Translations under genes and position numbers: made by a program
The notes under the pieces: model-generated
Database searches by the model: none
Told to the model about the DNA's origin: nothing
What the model saw: the letters and a program-made list of their open reading frames with translations, nothing else
In this document: positions 13,557 to 25,890 of the stretch, in pieces
How the letters are laid out: each line of letters opens with the position of its first letter
Numbering within the stretch: the first letter of the stretch is position 1
Assembly (NCBI RefSeq): GCF_051401765.1
Contig: NW_027480468.1
Coordinates: 558,001-622,000 of the forward strand
Origin: Calliopsis andreniformis
Lineage: Eukaryota; Arthropoda; Insecta; Hymenoptera; Andrenidae
Direction: 5' to 3'
Length of the DNA stretch: 64,000 nt

Positions 13557-13703
13557 CAATCAGTTGTCAACCCTCAGTACTCAATAGTATATCCTCAATT
13601 CACAGCTTTCAATACTCAATACTCAATCTGCAATCATCAAACATCTATCCACAAACATCAATTCTCATCACTCAACCCTCAACACTCTGTCCCCAATATT
13701 CAG
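13557..13703. repeat. Divergent cassette, subtype beta
   Basis: It has CAGCTTTC and AAACATCTATCC, both shared with the copies at 21592 and 36673, which marks it as their closest relative (offset 8035). Confidence 0.85.
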
Positions 13704-15239
13704 TCCTCAATCCTCAATCCTCAATCCTCAGTCGTCAATCTACAATCCTCAATACTCCATCTTCAATCCTCAGTCCTCAATACTCAATCCTCAATCCTCA
13801 TTCTTCAATCCTCAATACCCAATCCTCAATCTTCAATCCCCAATTCTCAATTCTCAATTCTGAATCCTCAATCCTCAATTTTCAATCCTCATTCTTCAAT
13901 CCTCAATACCCAATACTCAATCTTCAATCCTCAATCCTCAATCCTCGACCCTCAATCCTCAATCCTCAATCGTCAATCTCCAATCCTGAATACTCAATCT
14001 TCAATCCTCAATCCTCAATCCTCATCCTTCAATCCTCAATACCCAATCCTCAATCTTCAATCCTCAATCCTCAATCCTGAATTCTCAATCCTCAATTCTC
14101 AGTCCTCAGTCCTCAGACCTCAATCCTCAACCCTCAGCCCTCATTCTCAATCCTCAATCCTCAATCCTCAATGCTCAATCTTCAATCCTCAATACTCAAA
14201 CTTCAATCCTCAATCCTCAATACGCAATCCTCAATCCTCAATCCTCAATCCTCAATAGTCAGTCTTCAATCCTCAATACTCAATCTTCAATACTCAATCG
14301 TCAATCCTCAATCCTCAATTCTCGATCTTCAGTCCTCAATACCCAATCCTCAAACTTCAATCCTCAATCCTCAATCCTCAACACTCGATCCTCTATCCTC
14401 AATCCTCAATCCTCAATTCTCAATCCTGAATCCTCAGTCCTCAGTCCTCAATACACAATCTTCAATCCTCAATCCTCAATCCTCAATCCTCAATCCTCAT
14501 TCTTCAATCCTCAATACCCAATCCTCAATCTTCAATCCTCAATCCTCAATGCTCAATTCTCAACCCTTAATCCTCAGTCCTCAGTCCTCAAACCTCAGTC
14601 CTCAATCCTCAATCCTCAATCCTCAAACTTCAATCCTCAACACTCAAACTTCAGTCGTCAATCCTCAATACTCAATCCTCAATCCTCAATCCTCAATCGA
14701 CAGACTTCAATCCTCAATACTCAATCTTCAATCCTCAATCCTCAATCCTCAATCCTCAGTCCTCAATCCTCAATCGTCAGTCTTCAATCCTCAATACTCA
14801 ATCTTCAATCCCCAATCCTCAATCCTCAATCCTCAATCCTCATTCTTCAATCCTCAATACCCAATCTTCAATCTTCAATCATCAATCCTCAATCCTCAAT
14901 TCTCAATCCTCAATCCTAAGTCCTCAGTCCTCAAACCTCTATCCTCAACCCTCAGCCCTCATCCTCAATCCTCAATCCTCAATCTTCAATCCTCAATCCT
15001 CAATCCTCAATACTAAATCTTCAATCCTCAATCCTCAATCCTCAATCCTCAATCCTCAATCCTCATTCTTCAATCCTCAATACCCAATCCTCAATCTTCA
15101 ATCCTCAATCCTCAATGCTCAATTCTCAACCCTCAATCCTCAGTTCTCAGTCCTCAAACCTCAATCCTCAATCCTCACTTCTCAGTCCTCAAACCTCAAT
15201 CCTCAATCCTCAATCCTCAATCCTCAATCCTCAATCCTC

Positions 15240-16008
15240 AATCCTCAATCCTCAATCCTCAGTCCTCAATCGTCAGTCTTCATTCCTCAATGCTCAATCT
15301 TCAATCCTCAATCCTCAATCCTCAATCCTCAGTCCTCAGTCCTCACACCTCAATCCTCAGCCCTCAGCGCTCATCCACAATCCTCAATACTCAATCTTCA
15401 ATCCACAATCGTCAATTCTCAATCCTCAATCCTCAATCCTCAGACCTCAAACATCAATACTCAACCCTCAGTCGTCGTGCTCAATGCACAACCCTCAATC
15501 CTCAATCCTCAATCTTCAATCATCAATATTCATTCTTCAATCCTCAATCCTCAATCCTCAATTCTCAATCCTCAACCGTCAATGTTCAATCCGCAATACC
15601 CAATCCTCAATCTTCAATCCTCAATCCTCAATCCTCAATCCTCAATCCTCAATCCTCAGCCCGCAAACCTCAATCCTGAATCCTCAATCCTGAATCCTCA
15701 ATCTTCAGCCCTCAGTCCTCAACAATCAGTTGTCAATCCTCAATCCTCAATAGAATATCATCAATTCACAGGTTTCAATACTCAATACTCAACCTGCTAT
15801 CATCAAATCTCTATCCACAAACATCAATTCTCATCACTCAACCCTCAACACTCAGTCCCCAATCCTCAATCTTCAATCCTCAATCCTCAACACTCAGTCC
15901 CCAACCCTCAATCTTCAACCCTCAATACTCAATATTCAATCCTCTATCCTCAATCCTCGATCCTCAATCCTCAATCCTCAATCGTCAATCTCCAATCCTG
16001 AATACTCA
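15240..16008. repeat. Donor-like segment matching 22282-23050
   Basis: Variant order is shared with 22282-23050 at a constant offset of 7042, including the cassette at 15723. Part of it (15571-16588) also matches 20154-21171 at offset 4583. One older segment therefore has two relatives inside A1 and two more in A2. Confidence 0.85.
15723..15860. repeat. Divergent cassette, subtype gamma
   Basis: Gamma copies have ATATCATCAATTCACAGG, CCTGCTATCATC and end in CACTCAGTCCCC with no AATATTCAG. Matches 20306 (offset 4583) and 22765 (offset 7042). Confidence 0.85.
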
Positions 16009-16783
16009 ATCTTCAATCCTGAATCCTCAATACTCAATCCTCAATCCTCATTCTTAAATCCTCAATACCCAATCCTCAATCTTCAATCCTCAATCCTCAA
16101 TCCTGAATTCTCAATCCTCAATCCTCAGTCCTCAGTCCTCAAACCTCAATCCTCAACCCTCAGCCCTCATCCTCAATCCTCAATCCTCAACCTTCAATCC
16201 TCAATCTTCAATCCTCAATACTCAAGCTTCAATCCTCAATCCTCAATGCTCAATCCTCAATCCTCAATCCTCAATCGTCAGTCGTCAATCCTCAATACTC
16301 AATCTTCAATCCTCAATCCTCAATCCTCAATCCTCAATCCTCAATTTTCAATCCTCAATAACCAATCCTCAATCTTCAATCCTCAATCCTCAATCCTCAA
16401 TTCTCGATCCTCAATCCTCAATCCTCAATCGTCAATTCTCAATCCTCAATCCTCAGTCCTCAGTCCTCAATAAACAATCTTCAATCCTCAATCCTCAATC
16501 CTCAATCCTCAATCCTCATGCTTCAATCCTCAATACCCAATACTCAATCTTCAATCCTCAATCCTCAATCCTCAATTCTCAATCCTCAACCCTCAGTACT
16601 CAGTCCTCAAACCTCAATCCTCAACCCTCAGCCCTCATCGCCAATCCTCAATCCTCAATCCTCAATCCTCAATCTCAATATTCAATCCTCAATACTCAAT
16701 CTTCAATCCTCAATCCTCAGACCTCAAACCTCAATTCTGAATCATCAATCCTGAATCCTCAATCTTCGGCCCTCAGTCCTCAA

Positions 16784-16930
16784 CAATCAGTTGTCAACCC
16801 TCAGTACTCAATAGTATATCCTCAATTCACAGTTTTCAATACTCAATACTCAATCTGCAATCATCAAACCTCTATCCACAAACATCAATTCTCATCACTC
16901 AACCCTCAACACTCTGTCCCCAATATTCAG
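16784..16930. repeat. Divergent cassette, subtype beta
   Basis: First cassette inside A1; its A2 partner is at 31865, which differs at TTTTCAACACTC. Confidence 0.85.
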
Positions 16931-19900
16931 TCCTCAATCCTCAATCCTCAATCCTCAATCGTCAATCTACAATCCTCAATACTCCGTCTCCAATCCTCAG
17001 TCCTCAATACTCAATCCTCAATACTCAATCTGCAATCCTCAATCCTCAATACTCAATCCTCAATCCTCAATCCTCAATCCTCAATCCTCAGTCCTCAATC
17101 CTCAATCGTCAGTCTTCAATCCTCAATACTCAATCTTCAATCTTCAATCATCAATCCTCAATCCTCAATTCTCAATCCTCAATCCTACGTCCTCAGTCCT
17201 CAAACCTCAATCCTCAACCCTCAGCCCTGATCCTCAATCCTCAATCCTCAATCTTCAATCCTCAATCCTCAATCCTCAATACTCAATCTTCAATCCTCAA
17301 TCCTCAGTCCTCAAACCTCAATTCTGAATCCTCAATCCTGAATACTTAATCTTCAATCCTCAATCCCCAATCCTCAATCTTCAATCCTCAATCCTCAATC
17401 CTCAATCCTCAATCCTCAATCCTCAATCTTCAATCCTCGATCCTCAATCCTCAATCCTCAGTCCCAAATACTCAATCTTCAATTCATAATCCTCAACCCT
17501 CAATCTTCAATCCTCAATACTCAACCTTCAATCCTCAATCCTCAATCCTCAATCCTCAATCCTGAATCCTCAATCCTCAATCTTCAATCCTCAATACTCA
17601 ATCTGCAATCCTCAATCCTCAATACTCAATCCTCAATCCTCATTCTTCAATCCTCAATACCGAATCCTCAATCTTCAATCCTCAATCCTCAATCCTCAAT
17701 TCTCAGTACTCAATCTTCAATCATCAATATTCAATCTTCAATCCATAATCCTCAACCCTCAATCTTCAATCCTCAATACTCAACCTTCAATCCTCAATCC
17801 TCAATCCTCAATCCTCAATCCTGAATCCTCAATCCTCAATCTTCAATCCTCAATACTCAATCTGCAATCCTCAATCCTCAATACTCAATCCTCATTCTTC
17901 AATCCTCAATACCGAATCCTCAATCTTCAATCCTCAATCCTCAATCCTCAATTCTCAGTACTCAATCTTCAATCATCAATATTCAATCTTCAATCCTCAA
18001 CCCTCAGCCCTGATCCTCAATCCTCAATCCTCAATATTCAATCCTCAATCCTCAATCCTCAATACTCAATCTTCAATCCTCAATCCTCAGTCCTCAAACC
18101 TCAATTCTGAATCCTCAATCCTGAATCCTTAATCTTCAATCCTCAATCCCCAATCCTCAATCTTCAATCCTCAATCCTCAATCCTCAATCCTCAATCCTC
18201 AATCCTCAATCTTCAATCCTCGATCCTCAATCCTCAATCCTCAGTCCCAAATACTCAACCTTCAATCCATAATCCTCAACCCTCAATCTTCAATCCTCAA
18301 TACTCAACCTTCAATCCTCAATCCTCAATCCTCAATACTCAATCCTGAATCCTCAATCCTCAATCTTCAATCCTCAATACTCAATCTGCAATCCTCAATC
18401 CTCAATACTCAATCCTCAATCCTCATTCTTCAATCCTCAATACCGAATCCTCAATCTTCAATCCTCAATCCTCAATCCTCAATTCTCAGTACTCAATCTT
18501 CAATCATCAATATTCAATCTTCAATCCTCAATCCTCAGTCCTCGATCCTCAATCCTCAATCCTCAATCGTCAATCTCCAATCCTGAATACTCAATCCTCA
18601 ATCCTCAATCCTCAATCCTCATCCTTCAATCCTCAATACCCAATCCTCAATCTTCAATCCTCAATCCTCAATCCTCATCCTTCAATCCTCAATACCCAAT
18701 CCTCAATCTTCAATCCTCAATCCTCAATCCTGAATTCTCAATCCTCAATCCTCATTCTTCAATCCTCAATACCCAATCTTCAATCTTCAATCATCAATCC
18801 TCAATCCTCAATTCTCAATCCTCAATCCTAAGTCCTCAGTCCTCAAACCTCAATCCTCAACCATCAGCCCTCATCCTCAATCCTCAATCCTCAATCTTCA
18901 ATCCTCAATCCTCAATCCTCAATACTCAATCTTCAATCCTCAATACTCAGTCCTCAAACCTCAATTCTGAATCCTCAATCCTGAATCCCTAATCTTCAAT
19001 CCTCAATCCCCAATCCTCAATCTTCAATCCTCAATCCTCAATCCTGAACCCTCAATCCTCAATCTTCAATCCTCAATACTCAATCTGCAATCCTCAATCC
19101 TCAATCCTCAATCCTCAATCCTCAATCCTCATTCTTCAATGCTCAATACCGAATCCTCAATCTTCAATCCTCTATCCTCAATCCTCAATCCTCAATCCTC
19201 AGTCCTCAATCGTCAGTCTTCATTCCTCAATGCTCAATCTTCAATCCTCAATCCTCAATCCTCAATCCTCAGTCCTCAGTCCTCAAACCTCAATCCTCAA
19301 CCCTCAGCCCTCATCCTCAATCCTCAATCCTCATTCTTCAATCCACAATCCTCAATTCTCAATCCTCAATCCTCAATCCTCAGACCTCAAACATCAATAC
19401 TCAACCCTCAGTCCTCGTCCTCAATGCACAACCCTCAATCCTCAATCCTCAATCTTCAATCATCAATATTCATTCTTCAATCCTCAATCCTCAATCCTCA
19501 ATCCTCAATCCTCAATCCTCAATCCACAGTCTCCAAACCTCAATCCTGAACCTTCAATCCTCAATACTCAATCTTCAATCCTCAATCCTCAATCCTCAAT
19601 CTTCATTCCTCAAACCTCAATCCTCAATCCTCAATCCTCATTCTTCAATCCTCAATACCCAATCCTCAATCTTCAATCCTCAACCCTCAATCCTCAACTC
19701 TCAATCCTCAATCCTCGATCCTCAGACCTCAAACATCAATACTCAACCCTCAGACCTCGTCCTCAATCCACAATCCTCAATCCCCAATCCTCCATCTTCA
19801 ATCATCAATATACAATCTTCAGTACTCAATCCCCAATACTCAATCCGCAATCCTCAATCCTCAATGTTCAATCCGCGATACCCAATCCTCAATGTTCAAC

Positions 19901-20305
19901 ACTCAATACTCAATCCTCAATCCTCAATCCTCAATCCTCAATCCTCAATTCTCAATCCTGAACCCTCAATCTTCAATCCTCAATCCCCAATCCTCAATCT
20001 TCAATCCTCAATCCTCAATCCTCAATCCTCAATCCTCAATCTTCAATCCTCGATCCTCAATCCTCAATCCTCCGTCCCAAATACTCAATATTCAATCCAT
20101 AATCCTCAACCCTCAACCTTCAATCCTCAATACTCAATCTTCAATCCTCAATCCTCAACCGTCAATGTTCAATCCGCAATACCCAATCCTCAATCTTCAA
20201 TCCTCAATCCTCAATCCTCAATCCTCAATCCTCAATCCTCAGCCCGCAAACCTCAATCCTGAATCCTCAATCCTGAATCCTCAATCTTCAGCCCTCAGTC
20301 CTCAA

Positions 20306-20443
20306 CAATCAGTTGTCAATCCTCAATCCTCAATAGAATATCATCAATTCACAGGTTTCAATACTCAATACTCAACCTGCTATCATCAAATCTCTATCCA
20401 CAAACATCAATTCTCATCACTCAACCCTCAACACTCAGTCCCC
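20306..20443. repeat. Divergent cassette, subtype gamma
   Basis: Inside A1, within the segment matching 15571-16588. A2 partner at 35387. Confidence 0.85.
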
Positions 20444-21591
20444 AATCCTCAATCTTCAATCCTCAATCCTCAACACTCAGTCCCCAACCCTCAATCTTCA
20501 ACCCTCAATACTCAATATTCAATCCTCTATCCTCAATCCTCGATCCTCAATCCTCAATCCTCAATCGTCAATCTCCAATCCTGAATACTCAATCTTCAAT
20601 CCTGAATCCTCAATACTCAATCCTCAATCCTCATTCTTAAATCCTCAATACCCAATCCTCAATCTTCAATCCTCAATCCTCAGTCCTGAATTCTCAATCC
20701 TCAATCCTCAGTCCTCAGTCCTCAAACCTCAATCCTCAACCCTCAGCCCTCATCCTCAATCCTCAATCCTCAACCTTCAATCCTCAATCTTCAATCCTCA
20801 ATACTCAAGCTTCAATCCTCAATCCTCAATGCTCAATCCTCAATCCTCAATCCTCAATCGTCAGTCGTCAATTCTCAATACTCAATCTTCAATCCTCAAT
20901 CCTCAATCCTCAATCCTCAATCCTCAATTTTCAATCCTCAATAACCAATCCTCAATCTTCAATCCTCAATCCTCAATCCTCAATTCTCGATCCTCAATCC
21001 TCAATCCTCAATCGTCAATTCTCAATCCTCAATCCTCAGTCCTCAGTCCTCAATAAACAATCTTCAATCCTCAATCCTCAATCCTCAATCCTCAATCCTC
21101 ATGCTTCAATCCTCAATACCCAATACTCAATCTTCAATCCTCAATCCTCAATCCTCAATTCTCAATCCTCAATCGTCAATCCTCAATCCTCAAAACTCAA
21201 TCTACCATCCTCAATCCTCAATCCTCATTCCTCATTCTTCCATCCTCAATACCCAATCCTCAATCTTCAATCCTCAATCCTCAATCCTCAATTCTGAATC
21301 CTCAATCCTCAATTTTCAATCTTCATTCTTCAATCCTCAATACCCAATACTCAATCTTCAATCCTCAATCCTCAATCCTCAATTCTCAATCCTCAACCCG
21401 CAGTACTCAGTCCTCAAACCTCAATCCTCAACCCTCAGCCCTCATCGTCAATCCTCAATCCTCAATCCTCAACCCTCAATCCTCAATATTCAATCCTCAA
21501 TACTCAATCTTCAATCCTCAATCCTCAGTCCTCAAACCCCAATTGTGAATCCTCAATCCTGAATCCTCAATCTTCGGCCCTCAGTCCTCAA

Positions 21592-21738
21592 CAATCAGTT
21601 GTCAACCCTCAGTACTCAATAGTATATCCTCAATTCACAGCTTTCAATACTCAATACTCAATCTGCAATCATCAAACATCTATCCACAAACATCAATTCT
21701 CATCACTCAACCCTCAACACTCTGTCCCCAATATTCAG
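21592..21738. repeat. Divergent cassette, subtype beta
   Basis: Inside A1, with CAGCTTTC as in the 13557 copy. Preceded by CCCCAATTGTG, a change shared with A2. A2 partner at 36673. Confidence 0.85.
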
Positions 21739-22764
21739 TCCTCAATCCTCAATCCTCAATCCTCAGTCGTCAATCTACAATCCTCAATACTCCATCTTCA
21801 ATCCTCAGTCCTCAATACTCAATACCCAATCCTCAATCTTCAATCCTCAATCCTCAATCCTGAATTCTCAATCCTCAATTCTCAGTCCTCAGTCCTCAGA
21901 CCTCAATCCTCAACCCTCAGCCCTCATTCTCAATCCTCAATCCTCAATCCTCAATGCTCAATCTTCAATCCTCAATACTCAAACTTCAATCCTCAATCCT
22001 CAATACGCAATCCTCAATCCTCAATCCTCAATCCTCAATAGTCAGTCTTCAATCCTCAATACTCAATCTTCAATACTCAATCGTCAATCCTCAATCCTCA
22101 ATCCTCGATCTTCAGTCCTCAATACCCAATCCTCAAACTTCAATCCTCAATCCTCAATCCTCAACACTCGATCCTCTATCCTCAATCCTCAATCCTCAAT
22201 TCTCAATCCTGAATCCTCAGTCCTCAGTCCTCAATACACAATCTTCAATCCTCAATCCTCAATCCTCAATCCTCAATCCTCAATCCTCAATCCTCAATCC
22301 TCAGTCCTCAATCGTCAGTCTTCATTCCTCAATGCTCAATCTTCAATCCTCAATCCTCAATCCTCAATCCTCAGTCCTCAGTCCTCACACCTCAATCCTC
22401 AGCCCTCAGCGCTCATCCACAATCCTCAATACTCAATCTTCAATCCACAATCGTCAATTCTCAATCCTCAATCCTCAATCCTCAGACCTCAAACATCAAT
22501 ACTCAACCCTCAGTCGTCGTGCTCAATGCACAACCCTCAATCCTCAATCCTCAATCTTCAATCATCAATATTCATTCTTCAATCCTCAATCCTCAATCCT
22601 CAATCCTCAATCCTCAACCGTCAATGTTCAATCCGCAATACCCAATCCTCAATCTTCAATCCTCAATCCTCAATCCTCAATCCTCAATCCTCAATCCTCA
22701 GCCCGCAAACCTCAATCCTGAATCCTCAATCCTGAATCCTCAATCTTCAGCCCTCAGTCCTCAA

Positions 22765-22902
22765 CAATCAGTTGTCAATCCTCAATCCTCAATAGAATAT
22801 CATCAATTCACAGGTTTCAATACTCAATACTCAACCTGCTATCATCAAATCTCTATCCACAAACATCAATTCTCATCACTCAACCCTCAACACTCAGTCC
22901 CC
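22765..22902. repeat. Divergent cassette, subtype gamma
   Basis: Last cassette in A1; the remaining ~8.5 kb of A1 has none. A2 partner at 37846. Confidence 0.85.
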
Positions 22903-25778
22903 AATCCTCAATCTTCAATCCTCAATCCTCAACACTCAGTCCCCAACCCTCAATCTTCAACCCTCAATACTCAATATTCAATCCTCTATCCTCAATCCTC
23001 GATCCTCAATCCTCAATCCTCAATCGTCAATCTCCAATCCTGAATACTCAATCCTCAATCCTCAATACTCAATCCTCATCCTTCAATCCTCAATACCCAA
23101 TCCTCAATCTTCAATCCTCAATCCTCAATCCTGAATTCTCAATTCTCAATCCTCAGTCCTCAGTCCTCAAACCTCAATCCTCAACCCTCAGCCCTCACCC
23201 TCAATCCTCAATCCTCAATCCTCAATCCTCAATCTTCAATCCTCAATACTCAAACTTCAATCCTCAATCCTCAATACGCAATCCTCAATCCTCAATCCTC
23301 AATCGTCAGTCTTCAATCCTCAATACTCAATCTTCAATCCTCAATCCTCAATCCTCAATCCTCAATCCTCGATCTTCAATACTCCATACCCAATACTCAA
23401 TCTTCAATCCTCAATCCTCCATCCTCAACTCTCGATTCTCAATCCTCAATCCTCAATCCTCAATTCCCAATCCTCAATCCTCATCCTTCAATCCTCAATA
23501 CCCAATCCTCAATCTTCAATCCTCAATACTCAATCCTCAATCCTCAATCCTCAATCGACAGTCTTCAATCCTCAATACTCAATCTTCAATCCTCAATCCT
23601 CAATCCTCAATCCTCAATCCTCAATCCTCAATCCTCAATCCTCAATCCTCAATCCTCAATCCTCAGTACTCAATCGTCAGTCTTCATTCCTCAATGCTCA
23701 ATCTTCAATCCTCAATCCTCAATCCTCAATCCTCAGTCCTCAGTCCTCAAACCTCAATCCTCAACCCTCAGCCCTCATCCTCAATCCTCAATCCTCAATC
23801 TTCAATCCACAATCCTCAATTCTCAATCCTCAATCCTCAATCCTCAGACCTCAAACATCAATACTCAACCCTCAGTCCTCGTCCTCAATGCACAACCCTC
23901 AATCCTCAATCCTCAATCTTCAATCATCAATATTCATTCTTCAATCCTCAATCCTCAATCCTCAATCCTCAATCCACAATCCTCAATCCACAGTCCCCAA
24001 ACCTCAATCCTGAATCTTCAATCCTCAATACTGAATCTTCAATCCTCAATCCTCAATCCTCAATCCTCAATCTTCATTCCTCAAACCTCAATCCTCGATC
24101 CTCAATCCTCATTCTTCAATCCTCAATACCCAATCCTCAATCTTCAATCCTCAATCCTCAATCCTCAATTCTCAATCCTCAATCCTCGATCCTCAGACCT
24201 CAAACATCAATACTCGACCCTCAGTCCTCGTCCTCAATCCACAATCCTCAATCCCCAATCCTCAATCTTCAATCATCAATATACAATCTTCAGTCCTCAA
24301 TCCCCAATGCTCAATCCGCAACCCTCAATCCTCAATGTTCAATCCGCGATACCCAATCCTCAATGTTCAACACTCAATACTCAATCCTCAATCCTCAATC
24401 CTCAATCCTCAATCCTCAGTTCTCAATCCTCAATCCTCAGTCCCCAAACCTCAATCCTCAATATTCAATCCTCAATCCTCAATCCTCAATCCTCATTCTT
24501 CAATCCTCAATACCCAATACTCAATCTTCAATCCTCAATCCTCAATCCTCGATGCTCAATCCTCAATCCTCAATCGTCAACCTCCAATCCTGAATACTCA
24601 ATCTTCAATCGTCAATCCTCAATCCTCAATCCTCAATCCTCACACTTCAATCCTCAATACCCAATCCTCAATCTTCAATCCTCAATCCTCAATGCTCAAT
24701 TCTCAACCCTCAATCCTCAGTCCTCAGTCCTCAATGTTCAATCCGCGATACCCAATCCTCAATGTTCAACACTCAATACTCAATCCTCAATCCTCAATCC
24801 TCAATCCTCAATCCTCAGTTCTCAATCCTCAATCCTCAGTCCCCAAACCTCAATCCTCAATCTTCAATCCCCAATACTCAATCTTCAATCCTCAATCCTC
24901 AATACTCAATCCTCAATCCTGAGTCCTCAATTGTCAGTCTTCAATCTTCAATACTCAACCTTCAATCCTCAATCCTCAATCCTCAATCCTCATTCTTCAA
25001 TCCTCAATACCCAATACTCAATCTTCAATCCTCAATCCTCAATCCTCGATGCTCAATCCTCAATCCTCAATCGTCAACCTCCAATCCTGAATACTCAATC
25101 TTCAATCGTCAATCCTCAATCCTCAATCCTCAATCCTCACACTTCAATCCTCAATACCCAATCCTCAATCTTCAATCCTCAATCCTCAATCCTCAATCCT
25201 CATTCTTCAATCCTCAATACCCAATCTTCAATCTTCAATCATCAATCCTCAATCCTCAATTCTCAATCCTCAATCCTAAGTCCTCAGTCCTCAAACCTCA
25301 ATCCCCAATCCTCAGCCCTCATCCTCAATCCTCAATCCTCAATCTTCAATCCTCAATCCTCAATCCTCAATACTCAAACTTCAATCTTCAATCCTCAGTC
25401 CTCAAACCTCAATTCTGAATCCTCAATCCTGAATCCTTAATCTTCAATCCTCAATCCCCAATCCTCAATCTTCAATACTCAATCCTCAATCCTCAATCCT
25501 CAATCCTCAATCCTCAATTTTCAATCCTCGATCCTCAATCCTCAATCCTCAGTCCCAAATACTCAATCTTCAATCCATAATCCTCAGCCCTCAATCTTCA
25601 ATACTCAATACTCAATCTTCAATCCTCAATCCTCAATCCTCAATCCTCAATCCTCAATCTTCAATCCTCAATACTCAATCTGCAATCCTCAATCCTCAAT
25701 CCTCAATCCTCAATCCTCATTCTTCAGTCCTCAATACCGAATCCTCAATCTTCAATCCTCAATCCTCAATCCTCAATT

Positions 25779-25890
25779 CTCAGTACTCAATGTTCAATCA
25801 TCAATATTCAATCTTCAATCCTCAATTTCTCAATCCTCAACCCTCAATCCTCAGCCCTCAATGTTCAATCCGCAATAACTAATCCACAAT
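25779..25890. repeat. Island with CGCAATAACTAATCC (A1, first)
   Basis: Full copy with TCCGCAATAAC. Followed by the private CAATCACCACTCC, which is also present in the A2 and B2 partners. Confidence 0.8.

Larger units (their letters stand above)
7390..16336. repeat. Older mosaic with ~2.3-kb higher-order periodicity
   Basis: Heptamer satellite in which long runs of variants recur at an offset near 2294 bases; for example the subtype-delta cassettes lie at 8574 and 10868, and the tracts around 9030 and 11330 match. It holds five cassettes and one full CGCAATAACTAATCC island. Pieces of its right part (13.2-16.6 kb) reappear, reordered, at 20.15-23.05 kb. No gene, RNA or mobile element is seen. 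Confidence 0.8.
20154..23050. repeat. Rearranged copy of the 13.2-16.6 kb region
   Basis: Adjacent pieces match the older region at different offsets: 20154-21171 with 15571-16588 (offset 4583), 21221-21825 with 13186-13790 (8035), 21824-22271 with 14041-14488 (7783), and 22282-23050 with 15240-16008 (7042). The donor order is thus changed, as expected from serial exchanges or conversion tracts. The same arrangement is present in A2 at +15081. Confidence 0.8.
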
